Below are positions 33,668 through 44,357 of a stretch of 64,000 nucleotides of DNA, piece after piece. The notes below the pieces were generated by a model that saw nothing but the letters and a program-made list of their open reading frames with translations, did no database searches and had not been told where the DNA came from. Positions within the stretch are counted from its first letter, which is position 1, and every line of letters begins with the position of its first letter. The position numbers and the translations under genes are program-made. This DNA is from Anisodus tanguticus (taxonomy: Eukaryota; Streptophyta; Magnoliopsida; Solanales; Solanaceae), in contig CM067543.1 in the NCBI GenBank assembly GCA_034509755.1, positions 17,298,954-17,362,953 of the forward strand. Reading direction: 5' to 3'.

Positions 33668-36130
33668 ATGGTGAGATCAAAGGTAAAAAAATATCGTGCC
33701 AGGATAGGTGACTAGGAGAGAAATAAAACGGCGTTGCTGTAGTGCAGAACCAGCACCAGTAGAAAATCCTCCATAACTGGCATCAGTAGAAAACCCTCCA
33801 CAACAATCAGTAAAATGATGCAGAATGAGATCTTCAACATAAAAGGGGGACATGAAGACTGCCGGTAACTCTTTAGAAAACATAGAAAAAGTCAGTCAAG
33901 AGTAGGAGATCCTTGATATTGGATAGAAGTTGAGTAAAGGGGGAAATAATGATGATGAAAAGGGGAAAAGAAATAGGAAAGTTAAGGAACATCCAACGGT
34001 GAAAAATCGTCCAAAAACCAGATCTAGAAAAAATGTTGAAGTTATACCTTTAGTTAACACTATTAAAAGTGTAGAGAATGTAGTTATTGATGATGAGGCT
34101 GAGATTGAACATGAATATGAAAATTCGATGACAGGGATGAGAATATGATGAAGGCGTCGATCACAAGGATGATAGTGGAAAGGAAAGAGATTAAGTGGAT
34201 GTAGGTGAAAATGATGGAGATGAATTGAATGTAGGTGAAGAGGGCAAGGCTGATGGTGAGAAAGATGAAGATGAAATGGGTGTGGATGAATATGAAAAGG
34301 CTGATGGTCGAAAGGATGTAGATAAATTGAATGTAGGTGAAGCGGACAAGACTGATAGTGGAAAAGATGAAAATTAAGTGGATTTAGTTGAAGATGACAA
34401 GGCTGATGGTGAAAGGGATGGAGATGAAGTAGATGCGGTTGAAGAGGACAATGTTGATGGTGGGAAAGATGAAGATGAAGTAAATTTTGTTGAAGATGAT
34501 AAGCCTGATGGTGAAAGGGACGGAGATGCAGTGGTTGCAGTAGAAGATAAAAAGGCTAATGGTGAGAATGAATTAGAGGAATCGAGGCCCCGGTGATCAA
34601 AATGAGTGTGAAAATGAGCAAGAGGGAATAAATGGCTGCTCTGTTAGCCAACCCGAGAGTCAATTGTGAGGAGATGAATCAGGAAGAGAGTCCACTGACC
34701 ACTCCAAGAGTGGAAATGGTGAAGAGACCATGCAGAGGGAATAAACCACAATTGAGGTATGTCTGCGTATCCATAAAGATTTTTTTTCTCCGTGATTTTT
34801 ATGAGTCTTGATTACTTTGTTAGTTATCCTATCATTGTCTTTGTTGTATGAATTGCGTGTATGTTTACAGCTGAAATGGTCAATAAGTATTCAATTTTTA
34901 TTGGTTAAAAATGGGATTTGTGGCTTTCTATATATTATCACTTATTAAAGAACATAATTGAATTAGCAATATAACTAAATTTTTGGCCATGTTCATCCAA
35001 AAGTGTCTTAAATCCATAGGAGAATATGTCGATGGCCCTCACACAGTTGGGTGTTGAGGGTTTATGTAGATCATCTTCATTGACAACATCATCCTTTACA
35101 TGTTGAGTAAACCCCAGCTAAGTTGACCCAGAGATGTTCTATGGGTAAGTTAAAAGATTTCAAAAACACATGGAAAAGTAGTTTGAAATGAGGTATACAT
35201 GAGTCTAGTCTTGAGGGTTCAATAGATAAAAATGTGAAGACACTTGACCTACAAACCTATTGATATTGAGAAGAAGAAATCTTACCTTAGCTGGATCAAC
35301 ATGAGGTCAGATCAAGAGCACATTGGTTATACCCTGATCATGGACTTTAGATGGTTCAAGAACCTCAGTAGACCCGGCTCCTGGTTAACAGATGATGTAA
35401 GTTAACTTCGTATTAGTCATCTAAACATAATTTTTTATGCATGTATTTGGTGATAGGAACTTTTTTTCCAGCACGTTACTGAAATAATGGCGCTGATGCG
35501 GAGTTGTAGCATAGATTACCCTAAATACTATGATCCATCAGACATCATTATGGATGTATTTTCTTGTAGTGCCTTGATGGCAATATATAATGATATTGTG
35601 GTTAAGAGTGCGACATCACTGAGAAGTATTAAAGATGTGTTGAATGAGTATGAATTCAATGATCAGATCCTGGACTATGTGACAGGTGATCATCCGCAAC
35701 CATTTGGTATTTGTTGGGTAGGTGCTGAGAGAATGTTTTGTGTATGAAATGTGGAAAACTAACAGTACTGCCCCTTGTTTTCATCATTAATGATGTCACA
35801 ATTGAGGTTTACGACTACAACAAAAGAGTAACTCAATTGAAAAGATTGATGGTCTAATAAAATCCATTCAGATGTTGTCTCCAAAGTTTCTCAAAGACTC
35901 CGGCAAGTTCAACCATTTATTCATGGACAAACTTACCGAACCGTGAAAGGTTAACCATGATTAGGGTTTCTCACAGGACAAAATAGATTAAACATGTGGT
36001 ATCTACTCATTGAAGTTCATTGAATTCATCATGGCTGGCCAAAGCATGGAGGATTTACGCGTCAATAAGATACATGCTTTCAAAGAGAAAATTTCCATTG
36101 AAATTTTTTAGGAGTGTCTTGAACTACCCA
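33668..36130 (+). pseudogene. Ulp1-like cysteine protease (C48) gene of MULE type, broken
   Basis: A start MVRSKVKKYRARIGD (33,668) leads, through stops, to a basic region (KNRPKTRSRK) and an acidic repeat domain at 34,195-34,590: about 20-residue units of the type DDKADGERDGDEV. Exon ends can be seen: GAG|GTATGT at 34,757, GATGAT|GTAAGT at 35,397, and an acceptor TTTTCCAG at about 35,472. The following exon reads VTEIMALMRSCSIDYPKYYD. Near the end, after several frame changes, come INDVTIEVYDYNKRV and CGIYSLKFIEFIMAGQ..EDLRVNKIHAFKEKISIEIF. That is the C-terminal Ulp1 signature (normally DCG with the catalytic Cys); here the residue before CG is Thr. Ulp1-type genes are known passengers of plant MULEs (Kaonashi, CUMULE). 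The copy is inactive. Confidence 0.65.
34195..34590 (+). repeat. Tandem repeat encoding acidic ~20-aa units
   Basis: GATGGTGAAAGGGATGGAGATG-like units of about 60 bp repeat six or seven times, encoding DDKADGERDGDEV(D/N). The frame is kept except for a TAA at 34,375, so selection or recent expansion held the frame until late. Confidence 0.7.
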
Positions 36131-36718
36131 TCATATAATGAGCAATGTGTGTAGTTCTTGTACTTGGTGCTTAAGATTGCCGGCTGTATTGGCCTTGCTA
36201 ATATTTTTTATTTTATAATGACTTCATTTTGTGATTGAAACAACAAAAACATGAACATGTAATTCGAGGGGAATTACTCTCGCAAACAATTGTGGTTATT
36301 CCTTAGAAGATGATGTTGTTTTACTGCCTATACATGTAATATAACAAGAGTTATATATGCATAAGATAATTTTGTGGTAGAATTATAGCATAATATAGTA
36401 AATTTTGATAATTGTTCAATGCTAATCAAATATCTAACTTGGTTAACCCGTCGAATGCATTCATCTAATGGTTCAACTAAATGTCATATTAGGCCCTTGT
36501 TTAGGTTATTCACTTAGTTGAACAGTCGAATGCATTCATCTAATGATTCAATTAAAAGTAATATTAGGTCAGGATATTCACTTAGTTTATTCATTAAATT
36601 CATTCATCTGATGGTTCAACTAAAAGTCATATTAGGCCACCATTCAGGATATTCACTTAGTTGATCGATCATATTGTACTAGTAGAAGCTTCAATCATTA
36701 GAGGGACAAATTACTTAT
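36131..36718. repeat. ~85-bp tandem repeats with the motif, downstream of the Ulp1-like gene
   Basis: After about 290 bp of plain AT-rich DNA, units at about 36,434, 36,512 and 36,591 share (A)TTCACTTAGTT, TCGAATGCATTCATCTAATG, TTCAACTAAAAGTCATATTAGG. Each contains one motif arm pair, and a half-copy follows at 36,655. The array ends where an LTR element is inserted (36,719). Confidence 0.75.
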
Positions 36719-37810
36719 TGTAACATCCCGTATTTTTGGGTCACATATTGAATCAATAAGCGTATGTAAAATCGCTAGGCGTGTGCAAGTAGACCCGAAC
36801 CTTGGAATTTATTTTATATTTACGTATGCTAATAAAATATTAATATATAAAAGGGATTGAACACCGAAATAATTTTTGACGTAAGAAGTGTGACGACAGG
36901 AAGCGAAAATAAATTTGGTGTATGCACAAAGAGGTTATGGACTAGTGTCATAATATAAAATTATGACATTGAGTATATGAAGGTCTTATAAGTTATCAAG
37001 ATTTAAGTGAATTGGGATCACTGAATTAATTATGTATGTGATTGATGAATTATACAGAGGCAGGTCGCTTAATCAATTAAATAGGTTGCATGTTGGGGTA
37101 TAGGTGGCACGATTAAGGTGCCCCCACCGCCAGAATATTGTCTAAGTGTGGGGGAATGATTATGACTAATCATTTTGGGAATATACATATTGATTTGATA
37201 CTTCATTTGGTACAGGAACCGTTCAACATTTCAATCTCATTTTAGCAACTTTTCACTTTGATTTGAAGAATCCTTAAAGAGGAAAAAAAAAACAGTCCCT
37301 TTTATTTTCATGTGAAGAACCAATTCACTTCTTTCCTTCATGTAATTTCATATTATTCTTGGCCACATCTCCTAATTTGGTTAAGTTTTTCTCCAATATT
37401 CGAGGTATATTTAGGTGAATTCTTTCTTTCTTTTGGCATGTTCCATGTAACGAAATATAACTGTGATATTGCTCCATAATTTATTCTACTCCTAGTAGTT
37501 AAAAATATTCATGTTATTGATTCCTATTTTAAAAGCATGTCTAAATATGTTCCTAAGTCCTTATTAAGGCATACGGAAAAGATGTTAATATTTACGGCGT
37601 TAACCGAAGGTGCAAGGAAATTATGTCATTCAGGATATTTTATTGTGATTCATGCATTTTCATTTTCATTGCATTCATATTTTACCCAAGACCGTATATT
37701 GGGGATGGGAAACGGGAAACGCATACCACCTGATCAGCTGGGATATGATAATGATAAACCCTGTGTGGCTAGCTTCTGTGGCTTAATGAAGGAAGATCCC
37801 TGATTAAGGG

Positions 37811-37865
<55 letters not shown>

Positions 37866-38492
37866 CATTTAGACATATTATGCCCACATAGGCTGTTATG
37901 GTAAGGATGATACCTAATGGGGCCGGTGTATATGTATACCGCATTGTGCAGGACATTTAGGCATATGTATTAGGACCCTCAGAGATATTTACTGTTGGTC
38001 GGTTGTTCCTGTTTCAGCTTATTGTTATATCCCTGTTATGCTATTATTCATGACTGACATACTCAGTACATCAGTCGTACTAATTTCCCTTTTGTCGGGG
38101 GACGCTGCGTTTCATGCCTGCAGGTTCTCATAGGCAGGGTGACGGTTCATGTTAGTTGATTGCGGATCCAGCGGATTTTTGAAACACTCCCCTTGTTCAG
38201 AGTATTGGTCTAATTTTGGTACGGTACATGTTTACTTGTATCTATGGGTATGGCGGGGCCTTGTCCCAACCTTTGATGTTGCTACTCCTAGAGGCTTGTA
38301 GACAGGTGTCATGTGGATAGTGGTCTTGTATGGCCTTATCGGCCTTGGTATGGGTATGTATATATATAAGATGGTTACCTGATTTTTTATAATTTTCTTT
38401 CATCTTAGTCCATAATTAATTACGATTAGATGTTAAATGTACGAATGGTGGTACTCGGCGGGTGGGATCCGGGTGCCCATCGCAGCCCTCCG
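36719..38492 (+). repeat. 5' LTR (end missing) of the 36.7-kb element
   Basis: Matches 38,933-40,740. It has an expanded (AT)n tract (37,814-37,862) and lacks the 'GATTGGGAGGAAG...GATGTCCACAAAGG' block found in the right LTR at 40,030-40,145. Confidence 0.8.
37814..37862. repeat. (AT)24 microsatellite in LTR
   Basis: A perfect AT dinucleotide run of about 49 bp. The matching site in the other LTR (about 40,016-40,030) has only about 15 bp. Confidence 0.95.
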
Positions 38493-38932
38493 ACAGGAGG
38501 CGAAGGTGTTAGGGTCCGGCTGGTTGAATCTGCAGCAGCTTCATCACGGTCATTACACATTATCCGGTCAAGGTAGAGGTAGGGGCAGAGCAACTAATTT
38601 TGGTGAGGGACAGAACTGTACTTAGGCATTGATGGGATGACTGGATCGGGAATCCTCAATTGATGGCGTTACATGTACTTTATCGATCTTTTCACATAAT
38701 GTGGATGTGTTGTTAATTTGGTATGTAACCCGAGTGTATAGGAGGTAAACACACCAGTGGGTGAGTCAGTAATGGCTAGACGGATCTATTGAAATTGTGC
38801 AATATTAGTTTGTAGCCGTTAGACCCTAGCGGATTTGGTGGAACTAAGAACAGTTGTATTTCTGGACTACGTAACGGGAATTAGATATGTCACCCCAACA
38901 TTCGAGGACGAATGTTTCTAAGGGGGGTAAGA
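38493..38932 (+). other. Residual interior of the 36.7-kb element
   Basis: 440 bp with a short Gly/Arg-rich reading (QGRGRGRATNFGEGQN, about 38,568-38,615) reminiscent of the basic part of a gag protein. The polypurine tract is at the right end. Nothing else is coding. Confidence 0.45.
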
Positions 38933-40753
38933 TGTAACATCCTGTATTTTTGGATCACGGATTGAATCACTAAGCGTATGTAAAATTGCTAGGCGTGTGC
39001 AAGTAGACCCGAACCTTGGAATTTATGTTATATTTACATATGCTAATAAAAAGATTAGTATATAAAAGGGATTGAACCCTGAAATAATTTTGGACGTAAG
39101 AAGTGTGACAACGGGAAGCGGAAATAAATTTGGTGTATGCACAAAGAGGTTATGGACTAGTGTTATATTATAAAATTATGACATTGAGTATATGAAGGTC
39201 TTATAAGTTATCAAGATTTAAGTGAATTGGGATCACTGAATTAATTATGTGTGTGATTGATAAATTATACGGAGGCATATCGCTTAATCAATTAAATAGG
39301 CTACATGTTGGGGTATAGGTGGCACGATTAAGGTGCCCCACCGCCAAAATATTGGCTAAGGGGGGGGGGCATGATTTTGAGTAATCATTTTGGGAAAATA
39401 CATATTGATATGTGACTTCATTTGGTACAGGAACCGTTCAACATTTCAATCTCATTTTAGCAACTTTTCACTTTGCTTTGAAGAATCCTTAAAGAGGAAA
39501 AAAAAACAGTCCCTTTTATTTTCATGTGAAGAACCAATTCATTTCTTTCCCTTTATGTAATTTCATATTATGCTTGGCCACATCTCCTAATTTGGTTAAG
39601 GTTTTCTCCAATATTCGAGGTATATTAAGGCAAATTATTGATTTCTTATGGCATGTTTCATGTAACGAAATATAACCGTGATATTGCTCCATAATTTATT
39701 CTACTCCTAGTAGTTAAGAATATTCATGTTATTGATTCCTATGTTAAAAGCATGTCTAAATATGTTTCTAAGTCCTTATTAAGGCATACGGAAAAGATGT
39801 TAATATTTACGGCGTTAACCAAAGGTACAAGAAAATTATGTCATTCAGGATATATTATTGTGATTCATGCATTTTCATTTGCATTGCATTCATGTTTTAC
39901 CCAAGACCGTATATTGGGGATGGGAAACGGGAAACGCAGACCACCTGATCAGTTGGGATATGATAATGATAAAGCATGTGTGGCTTAATGAAGGAAGATG
40001 TCTGATTAAGGACAAATATATATATATATATGATTGGGAGGAAGTTGCCCTTGTGTGGCCAGTATATATGTATTTACCGCATCATACATGACATTTAGAC
40101 ATATTATGCCCACAGAGGCCGACATGAAATGATGTCCACAAAGGCTGTTATGGTAAGGAAGATGCCTAATGGGGCCGATGTATATGTATACCACATTGTG
40201 CATGACATTTAGGCATATGTATTAGGACCCTCAGAGATATTTACTTTTGGTCGATTGTTCCTATTTCAGCTTATTGTTATATCCCTGTTATGTTATTATT
40301 CATGTCTGACATACTCAGTACATCAGTCGTACTGATGTCCCTTTTGTCGGGGGACGCTGCGTTTCATGCCCGTAGGTTCACATAGGCAGGGTGACGGTTC
40401 ACGTTAGTTGATTGCGTATCCAGCGGATTTTTGGAGCACTCCCCGGAGTATTGGTCTAATTTTGGTACGATACATCTTTGCTTGTATATATGGGTATGGA
40501 GGGGCCCTGTCCCGACCTTTGATGTTGCTACTCCTAGAGGCTTGTAGACAGGTGTCATGTGGAAAGTGGTCTTGTATGGCCTTGTCTGCCTTGGTATGTG
40601 TATGTATATATATAAGATGGTTACCTGATTTTTCATAATTTTCATTCGTCTTAGTCCATAATTAATTACGATTAGATGTTAAATGTACGAATGGCGGTAC
40701 CCGGCGGGTGGGATCCGGGTGCCCATCGCGGCCCTCCGGTTTAGGTCGTGACA
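38933..40753 (+). repeat. 3' LTR of the 36.7-kb element
   Basis: 1,821 bp, TG...CA (ends GTTTAGGTCGTGACA). It is the more complete of the two LTRs. Confidence 0.8.
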
Positions 40754-40966
40754 CAGATGATTATATTACTAAGTTAAAATTACCCACATTGGGAAAGAGT
40801 TTTCAAGAAATTAGATCTTAAAGGGACAAACTATTCATGATTTTGTTAGTAAGTGAAAATTACACACACTGGACAATAGTTTTCCACAAATTAGATCTTA
40901 AATCATGAAAATCATAAAATATTAAGATAATCTTAAACTAAATAAATAAAAAACGAAGTTGACCCT
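40754..40966. repeat. Short tandem duplication right of the LTR element
   Basis: TTACTAAGTTAAAATTACCCACATTGG...TTAGATCTTAAAGGGACAAA (40,767) recurs as TTAGTAAGTGAAAATTACACACACTGG...TTAGATCTTAAA (40,845). The left flank at 36,700 (GAGGGACAAATTACTTAT) is the missing start of the first copy, so the LTR element sits inside this repeat. Confidence 0.65.
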
Positions 40967-41282
40967 TCATTCATTTATCTTCTTCATACAAGCAGCCCCA
41001 ACAATTATTCCATCTATAAAAACCTGTAAAATATGGATTGAGTCTGATTCAACACTTACAACAACATTAATTTTGGCAGCCTGCTCTTCCACAACATCAA
41101 CCTTCTCTTGACTTCTATTAGATCCCTAGTAATCGTTGTAAGCTTCAAAGGCTTCCTCATACGTTCTGTACGAATTATAATGGTTTCGACTAAACCCTTT
41201 AATCATTGATTCACACTCGCTCCTATGTCGTGTATATATCTGGTACCCTACCACGAAATACAACATAAAACTTCTTAGCCAT
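40967..41282 (-). pseudogene. RNase H1 N-terminal (viroplasmin-type) domain gene, broken
   Basis: The ATG at 41,282 starts MAKKFYVVFRGRVPDIYTT. A single-base frame change turns the expected Trp codon into a stop. The next frame reads SECESMIKGFSRNHYNSYRT and YEEAFEAYNDY, then a stop. This 'FYVVF.GR.PGIY..W.EC...I.GF....Y.S(Y/F)...EEA..A' pattern is the small RNA-hybrid-binding fold at the N-terminus of RNase H1, also called the viroplasmin domain after caulimoviruses. Plants carry short stand-alone genes with it. After the stop a helical stretch (EKVDVVEEQAAKINVV) runs into an apparent 36-nt GTAAGT...ACAG segment and FIDGIIVGAACMKK to a TGA at 40,967. Nothing else nearby is caulimoviral, so I read it as a plant or element gene, not an integrated virus. 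Confidence 0.6.
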
Positions 41283-42702
41283 TTTCCAGAAGATAATGGA
41301 AGTTACATAAGAAGAATGAAAAGATGGCGGCAAGTGAGTTCCAAATAAAATAGGATCCAATAATATAGTAGGAATTTATTCTAGTATATACGGTAGGAGA
41401 AATACAGAGGTGTATTTTTAGAGAAAAGAGGAAACACAGAAATATATTTTTTGGAGAAAGGAAAGGCGTATATAATACACCATTGGAGAAAGGAGGCGTG
41501 ATGAAGCTTTAAGTTTTTCAAAACATTGATCAGATGAGTTATTTATAAGACGGAGAGAGAAGACGACGTTAAAACACAGTTATAACTCTCTTCATTAACG
41601 CCCAACTTCAGTGTGAGGGCAAAATTGAGACAAAAATTACAATCCGTGTGAAATAACTTAAATGTCTTTATTCTGTCCCAAGAGATTTCTATCCAAAATT
41701 ATTATCCTTAATAAAAAAGGTGTTTGTAAGTGGGTTGTTGAAGATAAAATAGGATTTAACACAAGAGAGGCTGATCAGTCATGCAAAGCAGAGAGAGAGA
41801 GAGAGAAATGGACTGAAAAAGAGGGCAATAATGCTTAGGTAGGATAGCAGACAGAGGGTTGCTTTTTGGGTACTTGGGGAATAAAACGCTGTCTCTCTAC
41901 GAGGATTGGCGTGACATCTCTCTTTCTTTTCCAATCTGCTTAAACTATTAAATCCTTAACAAATTAATTTATATGCAAGGAAACAAATGATAAACATGAA
42001 AAAGGCAAAAAATCATCACTTTCACCTGTATCGTTCATCACATACTCTGCCTTTTGTTTCCTACCTTTTCACCTTTACTACTTTATTTGAATTTCTGCCT
42101 GCCCTTCTCTCTCTCTCTCTCCTCTTTCAAAGACACATCTAGTAGAATAAAAGATTTTCTTTAAATTAAGAAACTCAAAGTTTGAATGAGGCTCCTACTT
42201 CAAGACATTTTTTAAAGTTACCATTTCCATTAACTTATATATAATTAATAGGTGAAAATTAAACCCAATGTATATCTTGAAGATTTTGTTTATATTATAG
42301 TCTCATTCTTGGTAGAGAAAAAAGCATGCACATATATATAGAAATCGAATCTTGTTTTCTCTTTCTGCAGCTTTTGATCATCTTGTGAGTATCAAATTTA
42401 CTGATAAATGCATCTTAATAATAAAATAGCCATAAGTATCTTACTGCATAGAATTACTTGACACAGTTCCCTATACCCATGCAAAAAATGATTAAACAAA
42501 AGTAACCTTTCATGCTAATTATCTTTAGAAACAGTACAGCCCATTCGGTCATAAAGCTTAGAACTATAACAACTGTTGAAAGAAAAAGTAGCAAAAGTAG
42601 AACTAAAAAAAGGAAAATGGTCTAAGGAGAGAAAAATAAAAGAAAAAACTATCAGCTACTCCCATTTACCAAAACACTCATCCAATTTAGAAAAGAATGA
42701 TA
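41283..42702. other. Non-coding DNA with GA and CT microsatellites
   Basis: No gene seen. It holds (GA)9 at 41,790-41,807 and (TC)8 at about 42,107-42,121. TATA-like TTATTTATAAGA occurs at about 41,538. Purine- and pyrimidine-rich stretches at 41,900-42,200 and CACATATATATAG (42,330) resemble a promoter region, but no ORF follows. Confidence 0.4.
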
Positions 42703-42928
42703 CTCCCTTAGTCTCATTTTATATATCACTCTTTTCTTTTTAGTCTTAAAACAAATGAAAATTTTCTATATTTCAAAATAATTCAATATTAAAATTTCTA
42801 TTTTACACTTAATAAAATAATTTATAATCATACAAACATTCAAGACTTATTTTAGACTACAAGTTTTAAAATCTTCTCATATTTTTTGAACTGCATGTCC
42901 AGTAAAATACCTCATATAAAATGGGAGG

Positions 42929-43134
42929 TGAAAGATGGAATAATTTCCCTTGGGGATTCCTTTCATTATTCACAATATATATAGTTGTACAAGGTTGATT
43001 CCTAATATGGTACGAATCCTAACTTACCTTACAAAGGTTGATTCCTAATACAATTAGAATCCTAAGTTACCTTAAATATACATCTATCATAATTACAAAA
43101 TATACGGAGAATATTCTGAGAATATTCGCTAATA
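42929..43134 (-). repeat. 3' LTR of copia element
   Basis: 206 bp. It contains an internal imperfect duplication of about 45 bp (AAGGTTGATTCCTAATA...CTTACCTTA, twice) and a doubled GAGAATATTC that is single in the other LTR. Confidence 0.9.
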
Positions 43135-44259
43135 CTCCCCCTCAGACGGAGCGGGAGGAGGCCGAATGCTAAGGCCGGATCGGAAGTCAGTGAAGAGCTG
43201 TCGCGGTAGTTCCTTTGTGAAAATGTATGCATACTGATAAGAGGAAGGCACGTGTAAATTTTTGACCTGACCACGGGCAACCTTCTCTCGCACAAAGTGG
43301 ATATCCATCTCAATATGCTTGGTCCGCTGATGTTGGACTGGATTATGAGACATATAGATAGCAGATATGTTGTCACAATAGACTATAGACGCCTTGCGTA
43401 ATGGACACTCGAGCTCCAAAAGAAGATTTCGGAGCCAACAGATCTCAGCGACGACATTAGCAACTCCGCGATATTCTGCTTCAGCACTCGAACGGGATAG
43501 CGTGGCCTGCCGCTTGGCGGACCATGAGATAAGATTATCCCCAAGAAATACACAGTACCCTGAGGTGGAGCGATGTGTGTCGGGGCGTCCTGCCCAATCT
43601 GCATCTGTGTAAGCTAGTAACTTGATTGGGGCAGAGGGGTATAGATGTAAACCAAAGTCTAGTGTGCCCTTAACATATCTGATAATACATTTGAGGGCGG
43701 CAAAATGGGACTCTCGGGGGTCGTGCATGAACGGACACACTGTCTTTGAACGGCATATGCAATATCGGGCCTAGTGAATGTAAGATGCGAAGAGCACCCT
43801 GCTAGACTCCGATACAGAGTGGGATCAGAAACTGGCGCACCGTCATTGGCACTAAGCTTGGATTTTGAGTCCACCGGAGTTGGCATAATTTTACAATTTG
43901 CCATCTTGGCCCTATACACTATCTCTTCTGCATAGTTACGCTGACACAAGAACATAGTGGCTGCAGATCTTGTCACCGATATACCCAAAAAATAAACTTA
44001 GCTTACCCAAGTCAATCATAGCAAATTCAGTTTTGAGTAGAGCAATGATTTCATTCTTCAACCCGTCAGATGAGGCAGTAAGAACAATATCATCGACATA
44101 TAATAGCAAATATGCAATGCTGCTACCTCGGTGAAAAGTGAAGAGAGATGTATCACACCTGCTACATACAAAACCAATCTGTAGAAGATACCTGGCGAAC
44201 CGATCATACCAAGTGCGGGTGCCTGTTTCAATCCATACAATCACTTCATGAGACGACAC
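43129..44259 (-). pseudogene. copia reverse transcriptase C-terminal part and RNase H, frameshifted
   Basis: From right to left: an RT piece with the catalytic YVDDIVLTASSD (about 44,085-44,110), continued by LKTEFAMIDLGKLSLFFGY. After a frame change comes SVTRSAATMFLCQRNYAEEI, then the region ending in RPDIAYAV. Another frame change precedes RNase H: ADWAGRPDTHRSTSGYCVFL, SWSAKRQATLSRSSAEAEYR, YCDNISAIYMSHNPVQHQRT and KHIEMDIHFVREKV, ending near IFTKELPRQLF. RNase H acidic residues (AYTDADWAG, SSAEAEY, YCDN) are present. At least two frame changes make it inactive. Confidence 0.85.
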
Positions 44260-44357
44260 ACAAACTGCAGAGCTGCCGGATGAACAAAGTCAGGAGGCTG
44301 ATGCACGTACATAGTCTCTTTCAAATCCCCATGAAGAAACGCATTCTTGACATCAAG

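Larger units (their letters stand above)
36719..40753 (+). mobile_element. Ty3/gypsy-like LTR element with large internal deletion
   Basis: Two LTRs beginning TGTAACATCC(C/T)GTATTTTT (36,719 and 38,933) flank only about 440 bp. The polypurine tract AAGGGGGGTAAGA (38,920-38,932), preceded by TTCGAGGACGAATG, is typical of Solanaceae gypsy elements. The left LTR stops at 38,492 without its terminal GTTTAGGTCGTGACA, and no PBS remains, so the deletion removed LTR end, PBS and gag-pol. Flanks CTTAT (36,714-36,718) and CAGAT (40,754-40,758) are a poor TSD (3/5). The joined flanks, however, align with the second copy of a local repeat (40,826-40,870), supporting a true insertion into that repeat. 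Confidence 0.75.

Noticed and set aside
36434..36670. Regularly spaced repeats resembling a CRISPR array
   Set aside because: Spacers are themselves similar (true tandem duplication) and the DNA is plant nuclear; no Cas genes.
40967..41282. Integrated caulimovirus because of the viroplasmin-type domain
   Set aside because: No coat, movement, protease or RT of caulimovirus type is nearby. The domain is also the RNase H1 N-terminus and occurs in plant genes.
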